This document shows positions 24,801 through 31,455 of a stretch of DNA of 37,933 nt, one piece after another; the first letter of the stretch is position 1; each line of letters begins with the position of its first letter. The DNA comes from a virus, in the IMG/VR virus record IMGVR_UViG_3300020020_000017, positions 1-37,933 of that record. One strand, given 5' to 3'. A program made the translations under genes and the position numbers. The notes under the pieces are model-generated. The model was not told where the DNA came from, ran no database searches, and saw nothing but the letters and a program-made list of their open reading frames with translations.

Positions 24801-26027
24801 CTATCCTTTTACACATAAAACTTGTTTCAGAGTGTAAACAATCTCAACAAGATCGGACTGTGCAGCCATGACAGCATCAATGTCTTTATAGGCCATTGGT
24901 GTTTCGTCGATGACATCTTCATCTTTCCTGCACTCAACGCCTTGGGTGGCCTTTGCATGATCTTCTAATGTGAAGCGTTTCTTGGCTTCATTACGGCTCA
25001 TTGACCGACCAGCGCCATGCGAGCATGAATGGAAACTCTCATCATTCCCTTTGCCGCGCACAATAAAGCTTTTAGCTCCCATTGAGCCAGGAATAATACC
25101 AAGATCGCCTTCACGTGCACGTACTGCGCCTTTACGAGTTACTAACACGTTAGAATCAAAATGGTTTTCTCGCTCTACATAATTGTGATGACAATTTATC
25201 GCCTTCTCAAGAATATAAGTTCGACTATATGCTTCTTTGAATTTATTTGTAAGAATGTTATGGACAAGATTCATCATTGCTTGACGATTAAAAAAAGCAA
25301 ATAATTGTGCCCAACCTACAGCTTCAATATAATCATTAAAAATATCACTTTTCTCAACTAAATAAGCTAAATCAATGTCAGGAATGAATTTATCAATATA
25401 ATACTTATGCATTTCTTCTTTGGCTTTTTCGATGAAATAACAGCCGATTTTATTACCTATTCCTCGACTTCCACTATGTAACATTACCCAGACATCTTGA
25501 TTCTGATCTAAGCACAGTTCTATAAAATGATTTCCAGTTCCTAATGTACCCATATGGTGCCAAGGTTCTTTACGTGGCTTTAAATCAGGATGTTTATTTA
25601 ATATAACTTGATAATCATCTTTTAACTGCACCCGAATAATATCGATCCATGGCGGTAAATCATGCCATGCTCCTCTATCAGTAGATCCGCCATTATCAGT
25701 ACGCCCATGCGGAATAGCGGCTTCAATAGCTGATCTAATAGATAATAAATTGTCGGGTAAATCACTAGCCTTAATAGGTGTCTTAATAGCCATCATACCA
25801 CAGCCAATATCAACACCTACAGCCGAAGGAATGATTGCACCTTTAGTAGCTATGACACTTCCTATTGTGGCACCCATGCCCCAGTGAACATCAGGCATAA
25901 CAGCAATATGCTTGTGGATAAAAGGCATTTTCGATACATTAATTAGTTGTTGTCTTGCGGAATCTTCAAGCTGAACTCCATCAATCCAAGCCTTAATTGG
26001 TTTTCCACCTTCTATAAAGATTTTCAT
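24801..26027 (-). CDS. rtcB: RNA-splicing ligase RtcB
   Basis: 408 aa from the internal ATG at 26027 (MKIFIEGGKPIKAWIDG); this equals E. coli RtcB in length, so the longer frame to 26060 is not needed. RtcB joins RNA 2',3'-cyclic phosphate or 3'-phosphate ends to 5'-OH ends using GTP and Mn2+. Key sites are present: GVDIGCGM (C76), GTLGTGNHFIE, LHSGSRGIGN, NCHHNY, IPGSMGAKSFIV, and SCSHGAGRSMSR with the guanylated histidine at 337. The C-terminus (PMAYKDIDAVMAAQSDLVE) is nearly identical to E. coli. In a phage it may repair tRNAs cut by host defences. Confidence 0.96.
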   Translation of the reverse strand: MKIFIEGGKPIKAWIDGVQLEDSARQQLINVSKMPFIHKHIAVMPDVHWGMGATIGSVIATKGAIIPSAVGVDIGCGMMAIKTPIKASDLPDNLLSIRSAIEAAIPHGRTDNGGSTDRGAWHDLPPWIDIIRVQLKDDYQVILNKHPDLKPRKEPWHHMGTLGTGNHFIELCLDQNQDVWVMLHSGSRGIGNKIGCYFIEKAKEEMHKYYIDKFIPDIDLAYLVEKSDIFNDYIEAVGWAQLFAFFNRQAMMNLVHNILTNKFKEAYSRTYILEKAINCHHNYVERENHFDSNVLVTRKGAVRAREGDLGIIPGSMGAKSFIVRGKGNDESFHSCSHGAGRSMSRNEAKKRFTLEDHAKATQGVECRKDEDVIDETPMAYKDIDAVMAAQSDLVEIVYTLKQVLCVKG

Positions 26028-26041
26028 TAAAAAAATATTCC

Positions 26042-26272
26042 TTATCTTGTTTTTTTCCAATCGTCACGCATTTGTTTTTTTTCTTCATCGGAAAATTGAC
26101 CAAACCAAAATTTAAATAATTCATTGCAATCGTCACACAACACGTCTGTGGGATCATTCTTTGTTTCAGGATATAATGTTAATAACTCCTCCGCTGCATC
26201 GACATCGTTCCATTCTTCATAAGGACGTTTCTCGTAGGTGTTATTGCACTTGCAGCAAGTAAATTCACTCAT
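26042..26272 (-). CDS. Small zinc-ribbon protein, 76 aa
   Basis: An N-terminal CCKC pair and a later CDDC pair about 40 residues on (TCCKCNNTYEKR ... VLCDDCNELF) form a likely zinc ribbon. An acidic/aromatic tail (KFWFGQFSDEEKKQM) follows. It lies directly upstream of rtcB, whose possible longer start would overlap it. The partner or target is not known. Confidence 0.62.
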   Translation of the reverse strand: MSEFTCCKCNNTYEKRPYEEWNDVDAAEELLTLYPETKNDPTDVLCDDCNELFKFWFGQFSDEEKKQMRDDWKKTR

Positions 26273-26612
26273 CTTTGAATCTCACCGGCTCTATGTTTGG
26301 ATTTCGTCTTTTCCATTCTTCTTCTGTGATTTCTATTGTTTTACCAAGTTCACGAATATAAATTCCGGTTCCAGGTGATTCATTACAAGGATCCGTTTTC
26401 CACCATAATTGAATAGCTGCCATCCAGTCCGCTCGACAACTTTTACAGACTCTCAATGTATGAAATTCATGTGAAGTTTTCCCACAGCATTGGGCTATTA
26501 CCTTTTCTTTTTGAAAAGGAATATCTAACTCATTCATATCATAGAAACATGACATCCATAATGTTCTGTGATCTTCACCAATTTTTTTACATTTTTGACA
26601 AATTTTATCCAT
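26265..26612 (-). CDS. Cysteine-rich protein, 115 aa
   Basis: The ATG at 26612 follows a near-perfect AAAGGAGG site, so the frame's extension to 26672 is rejected. CxxC pairs occur at the start (ICQKCKKIG) and middle (AQCCGK; RVCKSCRADW), suggesting one or two zinc sites. The ending EEWKRRNPNIEP resembles small phage proteins that I have seen but cannot name. It overlaps the zinc-ribbon gene by 8 bases. Confidence 0.62.
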   Translation of the reverse strand: MDKICQKCKKIGEDHRTLWMSCFYDMNELDIPFQKEKVIAQCCGKTSHEFHTLRVCKSCRADWMAAIQLWWKTDPCNESPGTGIYIRELGKTIEITEEEWKRRNPNIEPVRFKDE

Positions 26613-26668
26613 ACAACAGTCCTCCTTTCTGCATTCACGATCCGTAAATTGCGTACAGTAAGCTTGCA

Positions 26669-27085
26669 TCAATTAGGTGCTACCTTTAGCTTTCCATTTT
26701 TAGAAGCCAAGCTGTGTTGCCATCCGAAAGATTCTGTGGTTGCAGCAACATCGCAATATCCTGAAAATGGATAATTAAACGGAAGGGTTGTATTATTTGC
26801 TCTGTTTCTTATTTCACCCGGTTGTAATACAAAACGATCACAAGACTGAAGTATTTTTTTATATTGAGGTGCTGCGTTATAGCAAAGTACAGTCGTCATA
26901 CATACAGCTACGTTTTGAACTATGCCAGAATCATTCTGCACATAATAAGTATGACCTGTACTTATATAATATGGGACATTCGGTATTGCGTGTGTCAATG
27001 GCTGAACATAAACAGTTGTACTTACTCCTGAAAATGCAGAATTTGACAAAAGTAACGCGCAAGCTAAAGCAATTTTCTTTTTCAT
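26669..27085 (-). CDS. Secreted protein of unknown function
   Basis: 138 aa with a classic signal peptide (MKKKIALACALLLSNSAFSG; cleavage probably after SAFS). The mature part has cysteines in MTTVLCYN, LQSCDRF and SGYCDV, so disulfides are likely. It is beta-rich with no enzyme motif. A secreted protein inside an early phage operon is typical of a moron, a cargo gene that alters the host in lysogeny, though this is inference. Confidence 0.65.
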   Translation of the reverse strand: MKKKIALACALLLSNSAFSGVSTTVYVQPLTHAIPNVPYYISTGHTYYVQNDSGIVQNVAVCMTTVLCYNAAPQYKKILQSCDRFVLQPGEIRNRANNTTLPFNYPFSGYCDVAATTESFGWQHSLASKNGKLKVAPN

Positions 27086-27095
27086 AATATTTTCC

Positions 27096-27503
27096 TTATA
27101 ATAATTTGGATACTAACCCATCTTTTATAGTTAATTTTCGGTGAACTTCTTCTTTCTCATACATATTTAAATATTTTAAAGTATATTTTAAAACAGATAT
27201 ATAATGTTTCAAAGACTTTATAGGACTCTTTTCAAGAGTAAAAAGAATTTCTTCTATTACTGATTTATATGTTTTTTTACAACATTCGTTCATTAGACTA
27301 TTGCTTGATAAGTTAGTATTTTCGAATAATAATTTATCTAATTCTTTCTTGCAAAGGGAAACTTTTTTTTCATAGAAATCAGAAGTTCTTTCGTGATTTT
27401 CTTTTATTATTTTGAAAGAATCATCACAACCTTGTTTATATGAAGAAAGAGTATCTAGCAATTTTGTTAACTGTTCTTTCGTTTTATTATGAAATTCATT
27501 CAT
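27096..27503 (-). CDS. Hypothetical coiled-coil protein, 135 aa
   Basis: Highly helical and charged, with three cysteines near the middle (SLCKKEL, MNECCKK). The ATG at 27503 overlaps the SSB stop by 8 bases and has a GAGGA site. It travels with the recombination genes, so it may assist them; no family is recognised. Confidence 0.55.
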   Translation of the reverse strand: MNEFHNKTKEQLTKLLDTLSSYKQGCDDSFKIIKENHERTSDFYEKKVSLCKKELDKLLFENTNLSSNSLMNECCKKTYKSVIEEILFTLEKSPIKSLKHYISVLKYTLKYLNMYEKEEVHRKLTIKDGLVSKLL

Positions 27504-27888
27504 TGATTAAATCCTCATTAATCATATTTCCAATATTGTCATTTTCATTTAAATGTTTATTTTCTTTGTTTTTAATATGCAATACTTTAATATCGCATCC
27601 AGTAATTGAGTGAATAATTTTAACAACCCCATTTTCATCTATTTTTTTGTTGTTTATCTCGCCCTCTATATAGACTAATTCGCCCACCAAGGCATATTTA
27701 TTTGCAACTTCGGCTATGCGGCCAAAGAAATTAATATTATGCCATGTGGTTATGTTCTTTTTATAACCTTGTGAATCAATATACTTTTTATTGGTAGCAA
27801 CTGATAATTGACATAACTGAGTGCCATTTTTTGTAGTTTTAAAATCTTTTTTTCCAACGTGTCCTAAAATAGTTGCTTTATTGATCAT
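27496..27888 (-). CDS. ssb: Single-stranded DNA-binding protein
   Basis: 130 aa. The OB-fold is clear: MINKATILGHVGKKDFKTTK, LCQLSVATNKKY, TTWHNINFFGRIAEVANKY and LVYIEGEIN. The acidic tail (NENDNIGNMINEDLINE) is present, but it lacks the DIPF-type tip that recruits host partners, as in some phage SSBs. It lies beside the annealing protein and exonuclease, completing a phage recombination set. Confidence 0.93.
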   Translation of the reverse strand: MINKATILGHVGKKDFKTTKNGTQLCQLSVATNKKYIDSQGYKKNITTWHNINFFGRIAEVANKYALVGELVYIEGEINNKKIDENGVVKIIHSITGCDIKVLHIKNKENKHLNENDNIGNMINEDLINE

Positions 27889-27898
27889 TTTATCCCTG

Positions 27899-28858
27899 TT
27901 AAGCTCTTGATAATTGAGTCAAGAAAACTTTTGCTTGAGTATTAGTAAGCTCAACAAGTTTTTCTACTTTAAAATAATCCATCGCTTTAAGGCGTCTTAT
28001 TTCATCAAAACCTTTTTCTTCCATTAATCGTTGAATTTCAAGAATATCATCGTCACAAATGGCTGTTCCATCATCGATTGGCTCTATTTTCTTTGATGAT
28101 TCAGTATTTTTCTTTTCTTCTTTCTGCGTGTCTTTCGGAGGATTGTTATTTTTTAAAATATTTTTGAGTTTTTCTACTTGAGTATTTTCAATTACTGAAG
28201 AGGATACCACTTCAGATTCAATAATTCTAGCATCATCTTCTTCAACTTCAGCTTGCCTTAATCCGCGTAATGCATCAGCAAATTTATCGCGCAATGCATA
28301 AGCTCTTGCACGAAGTTGCAACATACGTTCAGGATAATTTTTCCACACGCCGCCTTTTGATAATAACCCCGCATTTGTAGCATCTTGGATAGTAAATGTT
28401 TTTGAATGGGGTTTATGACCTTTTCGTTTAACGGTACAAATATATCCTGTAACAACTTGACCGCTGTATATAGCTATTTCTTCGATATCTTCGCATTCAG
28501 GATGCACAAGAACTAATGCCATTAAACCATCGCCCCAAAGACACGGACGTCCATTGATAACTGCTATATCTTGCAATGCTTGCTCTATTGGAAAACCTAA
28601 TTGATACCCCATAGCCATCGCAACAAAAATATCCTCTGGTTTTCCCTTATAAATATTAGGAATAACCCCTGATTTAGATAGTGTTTCAGAGACCATTTTA
28701 TAATGCGGAAATAAAACAGGTGAAAACAAGCTATCTTCTAAGCGAGAAGCTTTCTGAGCTTGGATTTTTTGAAGCTCAAATTTAAGCTTTAATATTTCAT
28801 TTTCTTGGCGTGCTATTTGCAACTCTTGATTTTGTGTAATTGTTAGATCATTAGACAT
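27899..28858 (-). CDS. RecT-like single-strand annealing protein
   Basis: 319 aa from the ATG at 28858 (GAGGA site, 8-base gap); the frame extends to 28873. The N-terminal ~40 residues are coiled coil. The annealing core follows with KPEDIFVAMAMGYQLGFPIE, QDIAVINGRPCLWGDGLMAL and a WKNYPERMLQLRARAYALRD motif typical of the RecT/Red-beta superfamily. The C-terminal third is an acidic linker and a small helical domain. It pairs complementary strands produced by the exonuclease coded at 29197-30045. Confidence 0.88.
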   Translation of the reverse strand: MSNDLTITQNQELQIARQENEILKLKFELQKIQAQKASRLEDSLFSPVLFPHYKMVSETLSKSGVIPNIYKGKPEDIFVAMAMGYQLGFPIEQALQDIAVINGRPCLWGDGLMALVLVHPECEDIEEIAIYSGQVVTGYICTVKRKGHKPHSKTFTIQDATNAGLLSKGGVWKNYPERMLQLRARAYALRDKFADALRGLRQAEVEEDDARIIESEVVSSSVIENTQVEKLKNILKNNNPPKDTQKEEKKNTESSKKIEPIDDGTAICDDDILEIQRLMEEKGFDEIRRLKAMDYFKVEKLVELTNTQAKVFLTQLSRA

Positions 28859-29207
28859 TTTTGCTTTCCTCATTACTTGAAATATTAATGTTTACTTTAT
28901 ATTGGCTTAAAAAATCTTGTATTCCTTGCTGAACTGCTGAATTTAAAAAACTATCAAGCTGGATCCAAAAATGTTGATTTGTTTTTTCGAGCCTTTCTAT
29001 TATAGGCAACACTTTTTCTAAATTATTAGATATAATTGAATGTCTTTGCTTTAAATAATCAGCCTCTTTTATAAGAACGTTTTCTTGATTAGCAATCAAT
29101 ATCAGCTTTTGATCTAATGCTGTTATTAAATTTTCAATAGGCTTTATTAAACTGTCTTGTACTTCTTTTATATATTGATCTAGTTCTTTTTTAACTTCAC
29201 TCGTCAT
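28851..29207 (-). CDS. Hypothetical coiled-coil protein between recombinase genes
   Basis: 118 aa, helical throughout (ELDQYIKEVQDSLIKPIENL...RHSIISNNLEKVLPIIERLEK). The ribosome site is AAAGGAG. It overlaps the annealing gene by 8 bases and the exonuclease by 11, so it belongs to the recombination operon. It could bridge the two; nothing more is visible. Confidence 0.6.
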   Translation of the reverse strand: MTSEVKKELDQYIKEVQDSLIKPIENLITALDQKLILIANQENVLIKEADYLKQRHSIISNNLEKVLPIIERLEKTNQHFWIQLDSFLNSAVQQGIQDFLSQYKVNINISSNEESKNV

Positions 29208-30045
29208 TGTTTGCTCCTTTAATTAAAAACGTTCGTGACCCTCTTTTATTCGCTTTATATGTTGCCAATGTATCGCCATTGGCGTCAATCAAGCATTCAG
29301 CATCTTGTACATAAGATAAAATATTAAATTTTGTTTTTTCTGCAATATCTTCAAGTTCTTTCATTTTCGATTTAACTTGCTTAAATTTTGATAAATGTTC
29401 CATTACTTCAGCATCTATAGTTTTTATCTTATCTGGCGAATGAGTTGGAAACATTAGCTTAAGATCAATCATGGCCGTTGCTGGCGGTGGGCTATCATTT
29501 TTAATAGAATGCCAAAACTTACATGCCGCATCAATTATTGTTCTTTCTAATTCAAGATCACGATTATATTTGAATTCCCTATAATCGTTGCCCCCAATCA
29601 AAACTGCTATATAAGCACAATCTGCATTCATTACAGAGCAATAAAATGCGACTTGGACTAAATATTCCATTGGAATTGTATCTGAACCATGCTCACCCCA
29701 TACGGAGCTCATAAAGGCATGTGAACATTTGGCCTCGAATATAGCATTCCATTTGGGTATAAATCCATCAAGATTTGCGCCCAAGAAATCATAAAATGGA
29801 TGAATAATTGTATTTGGAATTTCTATTTTTACTTTATTGCGCTTTCGGAATTCTTTGCGAATCAAAACTTCTAGTTGATTGCCCCAGTATTGCAATGGTG
29901 TTTGCTCATAAGATAAATCAAGAATTCCTTTTTTTTCGCAATAAAGTTGATAAGGGGTTTTGTATTTAGATAATCCTAAAATAATTGGCATATCTGAACC
30001 GCCAATGTAATTTTTTCTTGCTAGTAGCTGTTCTTGTGTAATCAT
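29197..30045 (-). CDS. YqaJ-like recombination exonuclease
   Basis: 282 aa. The N-terminus RKNYIGGSDMPIILGLSKYK with TPYQLYCEKKG is typical of the YqaJ/lambda-exo family. The nuclease acids are seen in FLGANLDGFI (Asp) and AIFEAKCS (Glu-x-Lys), followed by the EYLVQVAFYCSV helix. It degrades 5' ends of DNA to leave 3' overhangs for the RecT-like partner. It is the first protein gene after RNA element A, whose 3' end is about 40 bases upstream of the ATG. Confidence 0.9.
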   Translation of the reverse strand: MITQEQLLARKNYIGGSDMPIILGLSKYKTPYQLYCEKKGILDLSYEQTPLQYWGNQLEVLIRKEFRKRNKVKIEIPNTIIHPFYDFLGANLDGFIPKWNAIFEAKCSHAFMSSVWGEHGSDTIPMEYLVQVAFYCSVMNADCAYIAVLIGGNDYREFKYNRDLELERTIIDAACKFWHSIKNDSPPPATAMIDLKLMFPTHSPDKIKTIDAEVMEHLSKFKQVKSKMKELEDIAEKTKFNILSYVQDAECLIDANGDTLATYKANKRGSRTFLIKGANNDE

Positions 30046-30083
30046 TTCATGCCTACTTGATGTTTAGTTCATTTATTTTTGAA

Positions 30084-30185
30084 GAAATCGGTTGGATTCG
30101 AACCAGCTCATGAGCACCCTTCCAGTCCACGCTCAAATTCAACTGCTAGCTTTAGGGTTGCGTTTTCTACAACGCCGCGATTTCC
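30084..30185 (-). ncRNA. Structured RNA element A (leader of exonuclease gene)
   Basis: On the minus strand a 5' GAAATCG pairs with a 3' CGATTTC (7 bp). A CG linker, a 5-bp hairpin GCGTT-gtagaa-AACGC (30160-30175) and, at the 3' end, a TpsiC-like arm with loop TTCGAAT directly beside the closing helix follow. A possible GAGCG/TGCTC helix lies between. It is the same plan as B, C and E. The layout is tRNA-like, but there is no D-loop GG and no normal anticodon arm. It ends 38 bases before the exonuclease ATG. Confidence 0.72.
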
Positions 30186-30190
30186 ATAAC

Positions 30191-30484
30191 TTATTTTACA
30201 AAATCTACTTTTTTTATAAAAAGTAAATTTTCTATTGATTTTAAAATGGAATTTTTAGCTAATTCAATATTTTTAATTAGCTTATCTTCTCCTTCTGTAT
30301 TTTCCTTAATAGCATCTAAAATATTTACTAATGAACTTATAAAAACTCCTAAAATCATATTTAATAGTGGTGAAGTATTAATATCACCAGATAATTCTGG
30401 ATAAGAAGACAACTTATTTAAAAATTCTTTTGTTAAGTATTCTGATACTTTTGGGATAAGATGGTCAAATGTATTATTTTTCAA
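30191..30484 (-). CDS. Hypothetical 97-aa helical protein
   Basis: TTG start at 30484 behind an AGAGGA site; the next in-frame ATG would remove about 40 residues. It is helical, with a moderately hydrophobic middle (LLNMILGVFISSLVNILDAI) and a charged C-terminus. It lies alone between RNA elements B and A. No family is recognised. The weak start codon and the RNA element ending 23 bases upstream suggest controlled expression. Confidence 0.55.
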   Translation of the reverse strand: MKNNTFDHLIPKVSEYLTKEFLNKLSSYPELSGDINTSPLLNMILGVFISSLVNILDAIKENTEGEDKLIKNIELAKNSILKSIENLLFIKKVDFVK

Positions 30485-30506
30485 AAAAAGTCCTCTAAAA
30501 ATTTTA

Positions 30507-30672
30507 GAAAATCGGCCGGAATTGCACCGGCTATGAATATTTTAAGCAGTTGAGCATAATCGCTTTAGGTTTATATGCATTCCTACTTTCATCATATTTT
30601 ATCAAAAACACTATCAAGTCTGAAAGTTTCCTTGATAGCTATTCCAGTGTCACTGTCCACTGCGCGATTTCC
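30507..30672 (-). ncRNA. Structured RNA element B (leader of the 97-aa gene)
   Basis: 5' GGAAATCG pairs with 3' CGATTTTC. A CG linker is followed by hairpin CAGTG-GACAGTGA-CACTG (30645-30662). An 8-bp hairpin CTATCAAG/CTTGATAG is next, then GCATA/TATGC. The last arm is GCCGG-TGCAATT-CCGGC (30515-30531), directly stacked on the closing helix. The element ends about 10 bases before the ribosome site of the gene at 30484. The last arm also resembles hairpin P6 of cobalamin riboswitches, but the rest of that core is absent. Confidence 0.78.
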
Positions 30673-30982
30673 ATAACTGGCGGCCAATTTTCCCAAGCAG
30701 AGATTCCGCGAATGCTCCAATCCTTCCTAGGTGATTAGATGTTACATTAGTATCTTCGGCCATAATCTTTTCTATAATTAAACTGTCGCCTGTCTCTCCA
30801 AGCTGTCACGCCTCTGCTTTTCGCAAGTGTCCGGCTGCAAGTCCTCCGGCGTTCTACACCACTCTGTTTAGGTGCCGTTTCCATCTACCCGACACGTGCT
30901 TGGGGTAGCCATCAGTTACTTCCTTTTTTAAGGGAAACGCACGTGATCGAACTGGTAACGCTATTATCTATTATGATTCATT
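30673..30982 (-). other. Structured intergenic stretch between RNA elements C and B
   Basis: No protein gene is supported here. Visible structure: CGTTTCC/GGAAACG (30876-30882 with 30933-30939) enclosing CTACCC/GGGTAG (30885-30890 with 30903-30908). CACGTGC/GCACGTG (30893-30899 with 30939-30945) could form a competing or pseudoknot pairing. On the minus strand, GGAAACG is then followed by a CACC/GGTG hairpin, recalling the 5' part of the other elements, but no matching closing 3' strand was found. It may be a diverged or rearranged copy. Confidence 0.4.
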
Positions 30983-31155
30983 GGAAACAGGCCGGAATTG
31001 CACCGGCTATTCGGCTATCGGGTTTCTCAACCTAACGGATTTAAAATCCGTATATTCTATTGTTAGCGTTTCAATTCAGCATCTTATGATCCGTTTCAGA
31101 GCTAACCACCTATGACCGTTGGTCTTTGCATATCACTGTCTATGCCGCGATTTCC
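30983..31155 (-). ncRNA. Structured RNA element C
   Basis: 5' GGAAATCG pairs with 3' CTGTTTCC (one mismatch, one G-U). The CG linker is followed by GCATA-GACAGTGA-TATGC (31128-31145). Inner helices are GTTAGC/GCTAAC and ACGGAT/ATCCGT. The 3' arm GCCGG-TGCAATT-CCGGC (30991-31007) lies beside the closing helix. It shares a 21-base exact block (30990-31010) with element B (30514-30534). A good sigma70 promoter places the transcription start at its first bases, so this is the first element of the leftward transcript. Confidence 0.77.
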
Positions 31156-31162
31156 AGTTGCA

Positions 31163-31191
31163 ATAATGCAACAAATACTTTACCCTGTCAA
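31163..31191 (-). promoter_or_regulatory. Leftward promoter for RNA elements and early operon
   Basis: On the minus strand TTGACA (31186-31191), a 17-bp spacer and CATTAT (31163-31168) are seen. The start point is expected about 7 bases on, at the GGAAATCG that opens element C. A GTTGCA-ataa-TGCAAC inverted repeat (31157-31172) overlaps the -10 box and start, and CTGTCAAC/GTTGACAG flanks the -35. Both are candidate operator sites. Confidence 0.7.
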
Positions 31192-31192
31192 C

Positions 31193-31290
31193 AGGAATTA
31201 GCGTTGTTGACAGTGAAATAAATGAAATCATTAACTGAAGCGAGAGAATCCAGCCGACTAGGTTTAATTTCAGTTTCGTGCCTAATTCCT
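31193..31290 (+). ncRNA. Structured RNA element F
   Basis: AGGAATTAG pairs with CTAATTCCT (9 bp perfect). The CG linker is followed by TTGTT-GACAGTGA-AATAA (31204-31221), whose loop is identical to that of B and C. An AACTGAA/TTCAGTT helix (7 bp) follows. Unlike A, B, C and E, no TpsiC-like arm is evident before the closing strand. It is on the plus strand, directly followed by element E, so the two would form a tandem leader. Confidence 0.7.
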
Positions 31291-31298
31291 ATTTTATG

Positions 31299-31432
31299 AC
31301 AATCGCGGCGTGGAAGGAACACGCAGGTGTCAATACTGATAATGGCTGGAGACTATAACCCGCATAGATACCGCACACAGCAATCAGTTAGGTTGAAAGG
31401 CTATGCAATCAGGTGCAATTCCTGACGATTGT
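31299..31432 (+). ncRNA. Structured RNA element E (leader of gene at 31456)
   Basis: ACAATCG pairs with CGATTGT (7 bp perfect). The CG linker is followed by GCGTG-gaaggaa-CACGC (31308-31324). A GCATAG/CTATGC helix comes later, then the arm TCAGG-TGCAATT-CCTGA (31409-31425) stacked on the closing helix. Stem sequences differ from those of A-C, but pairing is kept, which is covariation. The element ends 11 bases before the AAAGGAG ribosome site of the next gene, the spacing expected of a translational control element. Confidence 0.77.
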
Positions 31433-31455
31433 TTATTTATTTAAAGGAGTGTTTA

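Noticed and set aside
26028-26060. Eleven-residue N-terminal extension of RtcB
   Set aside because: E. coli-like RtcB is 408 aa and starts at the internal methionine; the extension overlaps the upstream gene.
30550-30738. 62-aa plus-strand reading frame
   Set aside because: It lies across RNA element B, has no ribosome site, and its codons reflect the opposite-strand RNA structure.
31035-31051. tRNA-Leu(UAA)-like anticodon arm on the plus strand (ACGGA-TTTAAAA-TCCGT)
   Set aside because: The arm looks like that of tRNA-Leu(UAA), but no acceptor, D or T arm can be built around it on the plus strand. It lies inside RNA element C on the other strand.
30077-31060. Canonical tRNA genes on the minus strand
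   Set aside because: The TpsiC-like arms and 7-bp closing helices are real, but D-loop GG, a 7-base anticodon loop at the right place and CCA are missing, and lengths (102-173) are wrong. They are treated as tRNA-like RNAs instead.
31207-31235. Plus-strand promoter from TTGACA at 31207
   Set aside because: No acceptable -10 box lies 16-18 bp downstream. The TTGACA is part of the conserved GACAGTGA hairpin of element F.
30507-31432. Cobalamin riboswitches
   Set aside because: The GCCGG-TGCAATT-CCGGC arm matches hairpin P6, but the AGGGAA and CCCGCCACTG core segments are absent and the arm is at the wrong end of the element.
31193-31432. Group I intron or hammerhead ribozyme in the RNA region
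   Set aside because: GACTA-like bits occur, but the paired P7 strand is missing, and neither a CUGANGA nor a matching GAAA core is found.
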